Shown here one piece after another: positions 8,833 to 18,555 of a stretch of 64,000 bases of DNA. Source of the stretch: Acinetobacter sp. ANC 3929 (GTDB lineage Bacteria; Pseudomonadota; Gammaproteobacteria; Pseudomonadales; Moraxellaceae); NCBI RefSeq assembly GCF_000369405.1, contig NZ_KB850000.1:62001-126000 (forward strand), read 5' to 3'. Below the pieces are notes generated by a model. The model was not told the origin of the DNA. It did not search any database and saw only the letters and a list, made by a program, of their open reading frames with translations. How positions within the stretch are numbered: position 1 is the stretch's first letter; each line of letters begins with the position of its first letter. The position numbers and the translations under genes are program-made.

Positions 8833-9654
8833 CTAAACAGCGACTTTCTGATTTAAACCAAGTGGATTCAAGCGACTCAGTTCAGTTTGAGTGGCGTGCT
8901 TTAATACTTGAATGCAATGCTTTTTAATTTGGGTAAATTCAGTCGATGTGACCAGATCAACATGTCTTGGGCGGCGGAAATCCAGTTTGATTTCTTCAAT
9001 AATACGTCCCGGACGATGACTCATGATCAAGACACGATCTGCCAGAAATAAAGCTTCATCAATATCGTGGGTAATGAATAACACTGAAGTTTGAATGCTT
9101 TGCCAGATTTCAAGCAGCAGTTCCTGCATCTTTAAACGGGTTTGGGCATCCAGTGCACCAAAAGGTTCATCCATGAGCAGTACACGAGGTTGATTGATCA
9201 GCACACGTGCAATTTCAACCCGTTGTTGCATTCCGCCTGACAATTCAGCGGGATATTTATGTTCAAACCCTTTTAAGCCGACCAGTTCAATCATTTGCTG
9301 GGCTTGATATAAGCGTTGGGCTTTAGAGATGCCTTTCATTTTTAAGCCAAAGCAAACATTTTCTAGCACACTTTTCCATGGAAATAGGGTGTGCTGCTGA
9401 AACACTAAACCACGATCAGATGAGGGTTTCTCAATGACTTTTTGATCCAGCAGCATGGTGCCTGAGCTGATTGGCAAATGGCCTGCCAGTGCGCCAAGCA
9501 GTGTTGATTTGCCACAACCAGAAGGTCCGAGCAAACAGACAAATTCACCTGCTTGAATATCAAAAGAGACATGATCTAAGGCCTGAAAACGTTGTTTGTC
9601 TTGCCCAAGGTGCAGATTGATACTGTGTAAATAGATATGACCGTACTGACTCAT
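8833..9654 (-). CDS. Nitrate/sulfonate/taurine-type ABC transporter ATPase
   Basis: A 273-residue ATPase with Walker A GPSGCGKST, Q-loop VFQQHTLFPW, signature ELSGGMQQRVEIARVL, Walker B VLLMDEPFGALD and H-loop FITHDIDEALFLADRVLIM. The FPWKSVLENV and DALFLADRV-type sequences place it in the SsuB/TauB/NrtD family. It energises the permease encoded one base upstream. With the binding protein at 10672 it forms a complete importer. The second transporter of this kind in the window is tauABC at 36.3-39.0 kb. The substrate is probably an organosulfur compound but cannot be read from the ATPase. Confidence 0.9.
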   Translation of the reverse strand: MSQYGHIYLHSINLHLGQDKQRFQALDHVSFDIQAGEFVCLLGPSGCGKSTLLGALAGHLPISSGTMLLDQKVIEKPSSDRGLVFQQHTLFPWKSVLENVCFGLKMKGISKAQRLYQAQQMIELVGLKGFEHKYPAELSGGMQQRVEIARVLINQPRVLLMDEPFGALDAQTRLKMQELLLEIWQSIQTSVLFITHDIDEALFLADRVLIMSHRPGRIIEEIKLDFRRPRHVDLVTSTEFTQIKKHCIQVLKHATQTELSRLNPLGLNQKVAV

Positions 9655-9655
9655 A

Positions 9656-10498
9656 TTATGCCTTCCTTAACTGATACCAAGGGGTAAGCTTTTTACCGAG
9701 ATAGCGCAGAAAAGCACTGCTGAACATGCCTAATGCACCGATTAATAGCATGCCTACAATAATGTCGGCATAGTTTTGCAAGGTGAAAGACTCCCAAGTG
9801 AAATAGCCAATGCCTAATTGACCAGAGATCATTTCAGCCGTTACCAGACAGAACCAGCAAGTCCCCATGCCAATGGCTAAACCAGTGGTGATACTCGGTA
9901 AAGAACCAGGAATAATCACTTCGCGTAAAATGGCAATCTGGCCTGCGCCTAGACTTTTTGCAGATGCAATCAGGCGTTGGTCAACAGCCTCAACGCCGTG
10001 AATGGTATTGAGCAAGATTGGGAATAGTGCGCCTAAAAAAGTAATGAAAATCATCGATGCTTCTGAAGAAGGGAACATCAAAATCGCCAAGGGAATCCAT
10101 GCCACCGCAGGAATTGGGCGCAAGATTTCTAGGGGGGGCATCAACAGGGCAGCCAACGTTTTAGAATAACCAATCAATAATCCCAAAATGACACCGATCA
10201 CTGATGCGAGTAAAAAACCAATCAAAACCCGAGTAATACTGGCTTTGACATGGGCAAGTGCTGTATCAAGTTCAGCAAAAGCAAGCAGCGATTGAATAAC
10301 ATCTCGTGGTGAAGGTACATTCGCGAAGTTGATTAGTCCTAAATTTAAATGGTACTGCGAGGCCAATTGCCAAAATATAAGACTTATTAGCAGTGATAAA
10401 GCACTCAATAAGTACGAGACCACTCGGCTTTTTGAGAATATCAGCACAGGGCGGATTGCCTTGGGGGAGATTGCTTGGATGTCCGCTAAACTATTCAT
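9656..10498 (-). CDS. Nitrate/sulfonate/taurine-type ABC transporter permease
   Basis: A 280-residue inner-membrane protein with about six hydrophobic helices and the BPD_transp_1 EAA motif LIASAKSLGAGQIAILREVIIPGSLPSI (about residues 176-203). LEILRPIPAVAWIPLAILMFP is the hallmark of SsuC/TauC permeases. It is paired with the ATPase one base downstream. The binding protein lies upstream, separated by 173 bases that contain a small hairpin repeat, so polarity or differential expression within the operon is possible. Confidence 0.9.
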   Translation of the reverse strand: MNSLADIQAISPKAIRPVLIFSKSRVVSYLLSALSLLISLIFWQLASQYHLNLGLINFANVPSPRDVIQSLLAFAELDTALAHVKASITRVLIGFLLASVIGVILGLLIGYSKTLAALLMPPLEILRPIPAVAWIPLAILMFPSSEASMIFITFLGALFPILLNTIHGVEAVDQRLIASAKSLGAGQIAILREVIIPGSLPSITTGLAIGMGTCWFCLVTAEMISGQLGIGYFTWESFTLQNYADIIVGMLLIGALGMFSSAFLRYLGKKLTPWYQLRKA

Positions 10499-10528
10499 AT
10501 TGTTTTCTCCTGAATTTCTTAAAGTTAA

Positions 10529-10560
10529 CCTCTCCCTAACCCTCTCCTAAAGAAGAGGGA
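10529..10560. repeat. Dispersed hairpin repeat, copy A
   Basis: A CT-rich arm followed by the small hairpin CCCTCT...AGAGGG, in the intergenic space between permease and binding-protein genes. It shares its layout (CTCCCTAACCCTCTCC, then the complement of the last part) with copies at 52172, 53794 and 53855. This copy has the least perfect stem. The remaining 110 bases up to 10671 hold no gene that I can see. Confidence 0.55.
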
Positions 10561-10671
10561 ACACCGCGAAATAATGAAGTCTTTAAATTCGTGGACTTGT
10601 GAAGCTTCGCTTCCCACCCTTGGAAAAGGTGTGTAAGGAGCGGTTATAGCTCCGCAAAGGGGATTGTCAGA

Positions 10672-12081
10672 TTACTTCACCAGCTTTTGGGCATTATTAA
10701 AGTCATAGACTTTGCCGCCATGTGTTTTGGCCCAATTGTTGGCATCTCCACGCAGTAAGAATGCACTGATCTGACCGTTTTTATCGGTGGCATACCAAGC
10801 CAGATTCGCGAGTAATTTGATTTTTAAATTACGGTCTTGGTTGTAGACCACACGAATGTTTTTACCGCTCTGCTTTAATTTATTTAAATCTGAAAACGCT
10901 GTTTCAGGTGTAGCATAACTACGTACTTTAGCTTCACCTTTCACCCAAATTTGTGTAACCCGATCAAAATTTTGAATCGGTTTTTGAGTCAGGGCATCTT
11001 TGGCAATAAGAGAAGACTGAGCATAGTTTTTCAGTTGTTGTGCATAATTCAGTCCTGCACTTTGGAACGCTTTTTTGATGTATTGATCGTCAATGAATTG
11101 ATTTACATTGATATCAACATCATCTCGTCCCAGATATTTTAAAGTATCGACTGCAGTTTGAGTGGCTTGCTTATATTCAGGTTTCCAGGTCAGGTCACGG
11201 GTTTGGACGCCGAGTGGTCCATGAAATAAATACACCACTTCGGCAGGAATCCCTGTTTTAGCTGCAATCAGTTCACTATATTTTTCTGGTTCTTTGCGAA
11301 TCAATTGATCGGCTTCAATCGTCGCGCGTAAATAGGCCTGAATAATTTCAGGATATTCTTGCGCATAGGATTTATTGGCTAAAGAACCATGGAAGGTTGG
11401 GGTTTTCGCCTGTGCACCGTCATAGATTTTTCGGGCAAAACCTTGGTAAGGAAATAATTCGGCAAAAGGAACAAAATCAGCATGTGCATCAATCTTATTG
11501 CTTTTTAGTGCTGGGCCTGCCACTTCAGGGGCTTGGGCAATAATTTTGACATCCTTTTTTGGATCCCAACCTTGCCCAGCAATGGCACGCAGTAATAGAC
11601 CATGCGCGGTTGAAGCAAAAGGAACAGAAATGGTTTTGCCTTTTAGATCTTGGATAGAGTTAACGTCAGAATCCAGCGGAACTACAATGCCGTTACCACT
11701 ACCAGTGGTGCTGCCGGAGAGCACACTGAGGAATATACTTTCTTTGCCTGTCTTTTTAAAAGCGACATTGTTATTGACTGCTGGGAAGTCTGCCATTGCG
11801 CCAATATCTAAACGGCCTGCCACCATTTCACTGGTCAATGGTGCGCCAGATGTAAAGTTTTTCCAGACGATATCGTATTTAGCATCTTTATATTTGCCTG
11901 TTTTGGGTAAATATTTAGGTAATAAATTCAATTCACGAATCAGTAAGCCACCTGTGGCACAGTTGATGGTGGTGTCTTGAGTCCCAATCGCAATACGAAT
12001 ATTTTCTGCCTGTGCTGAGCTGAATACCGCGAGTAAGCTACCGCTCAGAATTAGGCTTTTGGCCAAATTGTTGAGTCTCAT
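10672..12081 (-). CDS. Sulfonate/taurine-type ABC transporter substrate-binding protein
   Basis: The ATG at 12081, with GAGGGG six bases upstream, gives a 469-residue protein with the signal peptide MRLNNLAKSLILSGSLLAVF plus SSAQA. The longer open frame upstream is a shadow of the ferredoxin gene. The mature protein is a NitT/TauT-type periplasmic binding protein (GRLDIGAMADFPA, GKTISVPFASTAHGLLLRAI, KIIAQAPEVAGPALKSNKIDAHADFVPFAELF). It is about 130 residues longer than SsuA or TauA, with an extra C-terminal domain. The gene lies 10 bases after the ferredoxin gene, so the importer and the redox pair are one transcription unit. The substrate is unknown; an aliphatic sulfonate is the best guess. 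Confidence 0.88.
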   Translation of the reverse strand: MRLNNLAKSLILSGSLLAVFSSAQAENIRIAIGTQDTTINCATGGLLIRELNLLPKYLPKTGKYKDAKYDIVWKNFTSGAPLTSEMVAGRLDIGAMADFPAVNNNVAFKKTGKESIFLSVLSGSTTGSGNGIVVPLDSDVNSIQDLKGKTISVPFASTAHGLLLRAIAGQGWDPKKDVKIIAQAPEVAGPALKSNKIDAHADFVPFAELFPYQGFARKIYDGAQAKTPTFHGSLANKSYAQEYPEIIQAYLRATIEADQLIRKEPEKYSELIAAKTGIPAEVVYLFHGPLGVQTRDLTWKPEYKQATQTAVDTLKYLGRDDVDINVNQFIDDQYIKKAFQSAGLNYAQQLKNYAQSSLIAKDALTQKPIQNFDRVTQIWVKGEAKVRSYATPETAFSDLNKLKQSGKNIRVVYNQDRNLKIKLLANLAWYATDKNGQISAFLLRGDANNWAKTHGGKVYDFNNAQKLVK

Positions 12082-12091
12082 GTTGTTCCCC

Positions 12092-12337
12092 TCATTTAAG
12101 TAAATATGGAATGTTGACCTGAATGGCATCGGTCGGGCAGTCCTTCTCGCATGGCATGCAATACCAGCATTCATCAAACTGCATATAGGCTTTGTTGCTG
12201 GTCGGATGAATCGCCAATAAGTCCATTGGACAAACATCGACACAGACAGTACAGCCTTTGTCGGCAATACATTTATCTTCATCCACCAACACAGGTGCTG
12301 CAGTGCGGTGGGCAATTTCTTTAAAAATAAAAGCCAT
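12092..12337 (-). CDS. Two-cluster 4Fe-4S ferredoxin, AprB-like
   Basis: An 81-residue protein with two 4Fe-4S motifs: CIADKGCTVCVDVCP (about residues 23-37) and CWYCMPCEKDCP (about 57-68). This layout is that of the beta subunit of adenylylsulfate reductase and of ferredoxins partnered with AprA-like flavoproteins. The gene starts 10 bases after the flavoprotein gene. It should pass electrons to or from that flavoprotein. Because the flavoprotein gene is split by the mobile element, this ferredoxin is probably poorly transcribed and without its partner in this strain. Confidence 0.88.
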   Translation of the reverse strand: MAFIFKEIAHRTAAPVLVDEDKCIADKGCTVCVDVCPMDLLAIHPTSNKAYMQFDECWYCMPCEKDCPTDAIQVNIPYLLK

Positions 12338-12347
12338 GTGATGTTCC

Positions 12348-13097
12348 CTATTCGACTGTTTCAGCGACTAATTTCTTTTGAATACGCAACAGGTTGTAAG
12401 CGTTGGCTTCATCCTCCTCAATTGGGATGAAATAAGGCTCAACTGCTTTTTTGAAGCTGACCATATTGCCGTGCTGATCTTTTTTCAGATGGGCATGACA
12501 GAACCAGTCCCGATCATTTTTTTCTGGGCAATCTGCGCGATAGTGATACAGGCCCCAACGACTTTCTTCACGAAATAGCGAAGCACGTGCCGCCATTTCA
12601 GCGCAGTCCCGAATCACAGCGACTTCAGCAACGCGCATCAATTCATGTGGATGGCTGGCATTGATCTGCGCAATATCGGTTTTAATTTCTTCGAAGCGCT
12701 TTAGCGCTATTTCAATTTTTTGTCGGGTTTTCGGGGGCTGTAAATAGTCGTTGACCATACGACGTAACTTGTATTCAACTTGTTCCGAGGACAATCCTTC
12801 TGGACGTTGTAAGGGCGCAAAAATACGGGCTTTTTCGACCTCTATTTCATCAGTATTTAGTTCTGAGTCGGCTTGTTTTACAACATATTCAGCGGCATTG
12901 ACCCCAGCAAACCAGCCATAGGTAAAGGCGCCCAACATATAGTTATGTGGAACGGCTGCCATATCGCCTGCGCTATATAAACCCTTGACAGAGGTTTCTG
13001 CTTTTTCATTGACCCATACCCCAGATGCACTGTGCCCACTACAGAAGCCAATTTCTGAAATCTGCATTTCCACCATATCTTGGCGGTAATCTGTGCC
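12348..13097 (-). pseudogene. C-terminal fragment of an AprA-like flavoprotein (split by the insertion)
   Basis: This segment encodes the last 249 residues of a fumarate-reductase/AprA-type flavoprotein: DYRQDMVEMQISEIGFCSGHSASGVWVNEK, the flavin-end motif GLYSAGDMAAVPHNYMLGAFTYGWFAG, and a helical C-terminal domain. The open frame has an ATG at 13076, but seven further host codons (G T D Y R Q D) lie upstream, up to 13097 where the mobile element begins. The N-terminal part is at 27467-28456. Joined, the two give one uninterrupted 579-residue frame. Translation from the internal ATG would give a fragment without the FAD-binding Rossmann motif, so the product is expected to be inactive. Confidence 0.85.
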
Positions 13098-13098
13098 T

Positions 13099-13139
13099 AC
13101 TCTACACTTTACCCATGTAAATACAGAAACTACACTTAA
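13099..13139. repeat. Left end of the element: terminal inverted repeat and direct repeats
   Basis: ACTCTACACTTTA (13099-13111) matches the inverted right end ACTCAATACTTTA (27447-27459, minus strand) at 11 of 13 positions. The motif CTACACTT(T/A)A occurs twice in direct orientation, at 13102-13111 and 13130-13139. This spacing suits recombinase arm or core binding sites. Confidence 0.6.
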
Positions 13140-13197
13140 AGCTATATGGAATGAATGTTATGATAGTTTTCTATTTAAAGAATGGTGTAGTTATAAG

Positions 13198-14652
13198 ATG
13201 AAAGGGGTGCAAGAAAAAAGTCTAGTCACAATAGAACCTCATATACGCTACATTCCAAAGTTCAAGTTAAAGCGTCTTGTATCTTCTGAGAATATGAGTA
13301 TTGAAGAATATGCAAAAAGTGGTAAATATAATTTTTATGATGCTAGCCAAGATATAGATAACCAATATAACTATTATATCAATGATTATGTTGCTCAATT
13401 CCCTGTTGTTATTCAAGAAAATGGTAAGATGTGGGAACTAGCGAATTTGTATCTTATTTCATATATGTTGGTAAGTTCAGACTTAACAGGTAGTACACTA
13501 AAAGCTATTGCAATGGACTTACTTGATTATTATAAGTTTGTGACCAAACGAAATTTAGATTTTTTTTATTTTCCAAAATTAAATAGAAATAGAGTAAGTT
13601 ACCAATATCGAAATTATTTGCTTAATGAAGTATATGAATGTAGGTGCAACCGCTCTACAGCAAGCCGAAGAGTCAATAGAATGGTTGACTTCTATGACCG
13701 ATTGTTAGAAAACGGGTTTATTACATCTGCAAATTTTGATAATGAACCATATGAAAGAATTATTAAAAAAATAACTCTTAATAATAAAATTGGTATCGAA
13801 TTTCAAAAGATTATTCGTAGTTCAAATCTTGCAATTACCAAACCCAGGAAAAATCAGGTATATGATTATATTAAAGATGATGGGAACTTACGGCCATTAA
13901 CTATAGAACAACAGAAAATATTTATAGAATATCTAAAAAAATTTGGAAATAGACAACTTCAATTAATGTGCATATTCTCACTAATGACAGGAGCAAGAAT
14001 ACAGACTATTTGCACATTGAGAGTTTATCATATTAAATCACTAATTAATAAAGCAAAAAAAGATGCGATAAACAAGAATTACAAATTATATGTTGGTGGA
14101 AAAACTGGTGTAGATACTAAAAGAAATAAAGATTTATGTTTAATTGTACCTGTTCGATTAATACTTATCCTTGAAAATTATATTAATTCAGAAGCTTGGC
14201 GTGAAAGAGCATTAAAAAATTATTATAGTACTACCGATCAAGGTTATGTTTTCACAACTAAGTCAGGCTTACCATATTACACTAGTATTTCAGAGATCAT
14301 AGATATTAAGAATGATCCAGATCGTAAGCAATTGCCACTTCGGAGAGGAGAAGCTGTTAGAAAGAATTTAGATGAGCTATTAGCTAGAATTTATGAAGAT
14401 CATCATCACTATGTTCCCTTTAGGTTTCACGATCTTAGGGCAACTTTTGGAATGAATAATCTACGTTTCTTGCTTAATAGTGGCTATAAAAACGATCAGT
14501 GTTTATTAAAGCTAAAAGAGATTATGGGCCATAGTAATATTAATACAACTCTTAGCTATTTAGATTATCGAGAGATTACTGAAAAATTTAGTGAGGCTCA
14601 AGATAAATTGGAAACAGACTTATTTGGAAGTTTTTTAGATGACCTTGAGTGA
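13198..14652 (+). CDS. Tyrosine recombinase, first gene of the recombinase module
   Basis: The frame is open from 13093, but its first codon lies in host DNA and its next codons form the element end, so I take the ATG at 13198 (484 residues). All catalytic boxes are present: Arg in MTGARIQTICTLRV, Lys in VGGKTGVDTKR, HDLRATFG, and LKEIMGHSNINTTLSYLDY with the nucleophilic Tyr. The N-terminal 200 residues are likely the arm/core DNA-binding domain. It overlaps the next gene by 14 bases. The position at the outermost end of a multi-recombinase operon matches TnpA of Tn554 or GmtY of gamma-mobile-trio elements. The start remains uncertain; a non-ATG start between 13110 and 13198 is possible. Confidence 0.85.
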   Translation: MKGVQEKSLVTIEPHIRYIPKFKLKRLVSSENMSIEEYAKSGKYNFYDASQDIDNQYNYYINDYVAQFPVVIQENGKMWELANLYLISYMLVSSDLTGSTLKAIAMDLLDYYKFVTKRNLDFFYFPKLNRNRVSYQYRNYLLNEVYECRCNRSTASRRVNRMVDFYDRLLENGFITSANFDNEPYERIIKKITLNNKIGIEFQKIIRSSNLAITKPRKNQVYDYIKDDGNLRPLTIEQQKIFIEYLKKFGNRQLQLMCIFSLMTGARIQTICTLRVYHIKSLINKAKKDAINKNYKLYVGGKTGVDTKRNKDLCLIVPVRLILILENYINSEAWRERALKNYYSTTDQGYVFTTKSGLPYYTSISEIIDIKNDPDRKQLPLRRGEAVRKNLDELLARIYEDHHHYVPFRFHDLRATFGMNNLRFLLNSGYKNDQCLLKLKEIMGHSNINTTLSYLDYREITEKFSEAQDKLETDLFGSFLDDLE

Positions 14653-16627
14653 TTTATATACTAAAAGAGATGTAAATATTATTTCTATTGATTCAGAAGA
14701 AAGTATCAATAAAATATATGATACAAATATTAATGAAATTTCAAAAATAGTTTTATCTTTTGAACAAAACAATCGATTAACTCATATGGATTTTGGGTCA
14801 TGGTGTTATTCTAAAACAAAAACAGACCGAGGTAATGTAGGTTGTTTAGTTGATTTAAATTCTTTTGATTTAGACCGTGTAGTTGGAGTTAAGTTTTTAT
14901 TAGAAGATTTATTGAGTATAAGAAAATCAAAAAAAACCATTCTTTATTTCTATAAGGAATCAAACCCAATTTTTGGTTATTTAAATAAAAATTACAGTGA
15001 TTATGTTTTTAGTAATATCCAAGATGCTGAAAAGATATATATAGGATATTCAAAATATTTATTTAATGATCTTGCAATAAAGAAAGCAAGCTCTGTGGTT
15101 ATTAATGCAGACCATCATAGACAGAAGCAAGATATTCTTGCGAAGTTTTTATCTGCATGCACTAAAACTAATATAAATCATTTCTATGCACTTGTTAAAA
15201 GAATTAATGTTATAAAATTAGAAAAACCTTTAAACAAAGATGAAATAGATGCAGGTGTTAATAAAAAAGTAAAGATTTTATTGGATGTTTTTAATGTGAT
15301 GTCAGATCACATACTTAATGAAAATGATTTACCCTGTGTTATTGATTTAGAGCATCATAATTTAAAAAAAATTTATATTGATCTAAATTTTGTAAATAAA
15401 AGTCAAGATTTTTTTCTTAAATTATTATATGAAGATAATAAAATAGTTTCTATAGATAGATTTAATAGAAATATGGATAAGTATTTTGAAAATTTCGAAT
15501 ATTATGATGGGGCTTTGAAAAAAAGAATTAATAGAAAGCGTTATCACGAAAAGATAAAAGGAATTGAAAGACTGAATTCTTTACAATTTAAAGAATGTGG
15601 CCCAAAAGTTATTATGGCAAATTTTTGTATGATCATCTTTGCAAAACTATTTATATCAACGTCTGGCGCAAATGAGTCTGTATTATATAACTTGATGAAG
15701 GATGGTTCAACAACAATTGGAAATGAAAAAGGTAAACGTGTTTATGGGAAAAAAAACAGAGCAGGTGGCAAAGTCGTTGCATTAGAGTTTGGATTGAAAT
15801 TTCAGGAAGTATTTAATAAATATATGAAATTAAGAGATAAAATTAATACTTTTTATAGTGATATGCCAGAAGAATTTAAGAAATTGTTATTTATTAAGCT
15901 ACCTGTGATGAATAATGCTACTAGTTATAAACTTGTTATGAAGATAGATTCCCAAGCCTTTGATCATTTTAACAAAATCTTTAAGATGCTTTTTGGAATT
16001 TCTACAGCTACTAATAAGGAACTAAGAAGTAACGTAGGGAATAGCTATTTCAACTCTACTAATAGTTCATTGATGACATCACAAAAATTAGGTAATACCC
16101 CTCAAATTTCTAGTGAATCATATTCAAAAGCAAGTTTTAAAGAAGTCGCAACTCAATTTAATAATTATTTTAAAGAGTTTGATAATACAGTTATATTTAA
16201 AGGCCGTAAACACCTTAATTTAATTCCTATTAAAGTTGAGTCTGATAATGAGATTAACACCTTTGTTGGTAATTGTTCTAATGGAAAACCTGAGCTAATA
16301 GAGGGCTTCAATAATGAGACTCCCTTACCAATATGTGGAAACCCCAAAAGCTGTTTGTATTGCGATAGCTATGTTCTCCACTTAAATAGGACTGATATTA
16401 AGAAAATCCTATCATTTAAATTTATTCTTGAATATAATACTCAAATAAAAGATGAACAACAAAGAATTATATATCGCATCGATGAAATTCTAAAGTTTAT
16501 GATATTAAAAGAATCCTCTCTTGATGATTTAATTAATGATGTTTGGAATGAAGTAAGTGAAGGTTTTTTAGATGAATATTGGGACAATCATTTAAATCTA
16601 TTGGTTGAGATAGGCGAATTGGCATGA
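14639..16627 (+). CDS. Recombinase-module protein with a degenerate integrase domain
   Basis: A 662-residue, very AT-rich gene product, between two tyrosine recombinases and overlapping both genes (14 and 4 bases). The segment FAKLFISTSGANESVLYNLMKDG (about residues 332-354) looks like the Arg I box of tyrosine recombinases but has Asn where the catalytic Arg should be, and no HxxR or terminal Tyr motif was found. Near the C terminus PICGNPKSCLYCDSYVLH forms a CxnCxxC zinc-finger-like cluster, as seen at the end of TnpB/GmtZ-type proteins. It is probably a structural or targeting partner of the two active recombinases and not an enzyme. No closer family assignment is possible by eye. Confidence 0.75.
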   Translation: MTLSDLYTKRDVNIISIDSEESINKIYDTNINEISKIVLSFEQNNRLTHMDFGSWCYSKTKTDRGNVGCLVDLNSFDLDRVVGVKFLLEDLLSIRKSKKTILYFYKESNPIFGYLNKNYSDYVFSNIQDAEKIYIGYSKYLFNDLAIKKASSVVINADHHRQKQDILAKFLSACTKTNINHFYALVKRINVIKLEKPLNKDEIDAGVNKKVKILLDVFNVMSDHILNENDLPCVIDLEHHNLKKIYIDLNFVNKSQDFFLKLLYEDNKIVSIDRFNRNMDKYFENFEYYDGALKKRINRKRYHEKIKGIERLNSLQFKECGPKVIMANFCMIIFAKLFISTSGANESVLYNLMKDGSTTIGNEKGKRVYGKKNRAGGKVVALEFGLKFQEVFNKYMKLRDKINTFYSDMPEEFKKLLFIKLPVMNNATSYKLVMKIDSQAFDHFNKIFKMLFGISTATNKELRSNVGNSYFNSTNSSLMTSQKLGNTPQISSESYSKASFKEVATQFNNYFKEFDNTVIFKGRKHLNLIPIKVESDNEINTFVGNCSNGKPELIEGFNNETPLPICGNPKSCLYCDSYVLHLNRTDIKKILSFKFILEYNTQIKDEQQRIIYRIDEILKFMILKESSLDDLINDVWNEVSEGFLDEYWDNHLNLLVEIGELA

Positions 16628-18555
16628 ATATATTAGCAAATAAAATAGCTTTATTTGATGAAGCCTATGCTACATCCTATCCTATTGCAGATACACCTGT
16701 ATCATATGATAAAGAAGGGAATATACTTTCACGGTTTAAGGATACCATGTGGGACTTTTCATGTTATATATATTCTCCAAATCATAGAAAACATATATTT
16801 TTTAATACTTTTGATTTTATTGAAAATAAGGAATTAAAAAATAAAGTGCTATACGAATATAAGTTGATTTTATATGGTTTGCTTTATTGTAACTTAAATA
16901 CATCTAGATCAGTTTCAATGCAAACTATAATATCATCATATCTCTCTAACTTAAGATTGTTGTTTTATACTGCTATTGATTGTAATGTATCTTTATCAGG
17001 TATGTCTAAAAATAATTTTTTAATGAAAATGATATTCAAACAAATTTCATTTCTTGAGCGAAGACGTTGTGCTTCATTACTTCATTTGTTTAAGAAAATG
17101 TCTGCGTTATCTGTGGTTTTTAAAAATCATGATTTTACACTTACGAGTGATCAAAATAAATATATTCAAAATTTAAGATTAATGTTGAAAGATAGTCCAA
17201 TAAAACAGCATCTTGTAATTCCATCAGAAATGTATTTTAAACTAAATGTTTTTATAGATGATCATTTATCTTTTTCAAAAGAAAATTTGCAACCTTTGTT
17301 AGATGTCTACTTTCTTAAAGTTTTTAAAGTTGACTTCATGGATTCTGTATATAAAAAAAATATTGAAAATTACTGTTTAAAATACAATATTACTAACCGA
17401 AATATTCTTGTCAGTCATTTATATAGAATCATAAGTTTAGCGCTAACAAAGATAATTATGTTTTCAGGAATGCGACATGGTGAAGCCTTATTACTTCCGT
17501 TTAATTGCCTAGAAGTAATTGAGTTAAATAATAATTCCATTTATACATTAACAGGCTATACTTCTAAATTAACACAATCTGGCCCTGTTAAATCTACATG
17601 GATTACTTCTTCACAAGTTCAAACTGCTATTGAAATTTTACAAGCAATAACAAAAGCATATCTAAAGTCCATCGATGTAAATTTGAATTCTATTAATTAT
17701 GAGAAAGTGCCTCTTATATCTTTTTCTTCGAGAAGAAATAGGCGGTATTTAAAAGCTCTTTATGATTATCCTATGTTTTCTACATTAGCTGTAAAAAAAT
17801 CATTAGATGCATTGAATTTTAATTCAAAAATTGATGCCAACTCAATGAGAGAGCTTGAGCTGACCACATCATCTTTGGTCAGTATTGAAAAATATGACAT
17901 AGAAATTGGATCAGACTTTCCATTTACGGCTCATCAATTTCGTCGCTCATTAACAGTATATGCTGCCCGAAGTGGCATAGTTAATCTACCTGCATTGAAG
18001 GGCCAGTTGAAACATATTAAGCGTGATATGACGCTCTATTATGCAAATAATGCAATGAATTCAGTTAATTTATTTGATAATGACTTAGTTGATTCATTTA
18101 TTGAAGAACTTGCAATAGACCAATACTTGAACTTTAAAGAAGATGTACTAGATGCTATTGATCCACTTTATGGAGCTGAAGGTACTAGATTACAAAATGC
18201 TAAAAATGGTGAATCTACACCAATATTCTTAGAGGATGAAAAAGCTGCTTTAAAAGATATTAAAGAAGGAAAAATGAGTTATAGACGCACTCCTCTTGGT
18301 GGGTGTGCAAGGATTGGTAGTTGTGATGAAATTTCAGAACTTACAATAACTTCGTGTATTGCTTGCAAAGATGCAATATTCTCTGATCGAACAGATAAAG
18401 CATTGAGAATTGCTCTTAGAAATTTTCAAATTCAGTTAAAATCTATTCCTGAAGATAGTCCATTTGCGATTCACTTAAGTGCTGAAATTAATCAAATTAA
18501 CATTTTGTTGAGAAAACGTAAGCAAGCATTGGAGAGTAGAAATGCAGCAAGATAA
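16624..18555 (+). CDS. Tyrosine recombinase with C-terminal Cys cluster (TnpB-like)
   Basis: A 643-residue protein whose ATG overlaps the previous stop (ATGA). The catalytic boxes are FSGMRHGEALLLPFNCLE (Arg I, about residue 285), HQFRRSLTVYAARSG (HxxR, about 440) and LKGQLKHIKRDMTLYYAN (Tyr, about 474). The C-terminal 150 residues carry a Cys cluster, GGCARIGSCDE and TSCIACKDA (about residues 560-587), typical of the Tn554 TnpB type. It ends within the next gene (14-base overlap). With the first recombinase it would make the cuts for excision and insertion. The whole module is co-directional and translationally coupled. Confidence 0.88.
   Translation: MNILANKIALFDEAYATSYPIADTPVSYDKEGNILSRFKDTMWDFSCYIYSPNHRKHIFFNTFDFIENKELKNKVLYEYKLILYGLLYCNLNTSRSVSMQTIISSYLSNLRLLFYTAIDCNVSLSGMSKNNFLMKMIFKQISFLERRRCASLLHLFKKMSALSVVFKNHDFTLTSDQNKYIQNLRLMLKDSPIKQHLVIPSEMYFKLNVFIDDHLSFSKENLQPLLDVYFLKVFKVDFMDSVYKKNIENYCLKYNITNRNILVSHLYRIISLALTKIIMFSGMRHGEALLLPFNCLEVIELNNNSIYTLTGYTSKLTQSGPVKSTWITSSQVQTAIEILQAITKAYLKSIDVNLNSINYEKVPLISFSSRRNRRYLKALYDYPMFSTLAVKKSLDALNFNSKIDANSMRELELTTSSLVSIEKYDIEIGSDFPFTAHQFRRSLTVYAARSGIVNLPALKGQLKHIKRDMTLYYANNAMNSVNLFDNDLVDSFIEELAIDQYLNFKEDVLDAIDPLYGAEGTRLQNAKNGESTPIFLEDEKAALKDIKEGKMSYRRTPLGGCARIGSCDEISELTITSCIACKDAIFSDRTDKALRIALRNFQIQLKSIPEDSPFAIHLSAEINQINILLRKRKQALESRNAAR

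Noticed and set aside
10672..12315. A 547-residue substrate-binding protein starting at 12315
   Set aside because: The first 78 codons are a shadow of the ferredoxin gene. The ATG at 12081 has a good ribosome binding site and a clear signal peptide.
12348..13076. The C-terminal flavoprotein frame as an independent gene starting at 13076
   Set aside because: It lacks an FAD-binding N terminus, and seven matching host codons precede the ATG. It joins in phase with 27467-28456, so it is a fragment of one split gene.
13093..13197. The GTG at 13093 as the start of the first recombinase
   Set aside because: The codon lies in the host gene and the following bases are the element end with its inverted and direct repeats. 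A start there would depend on the insertion site.
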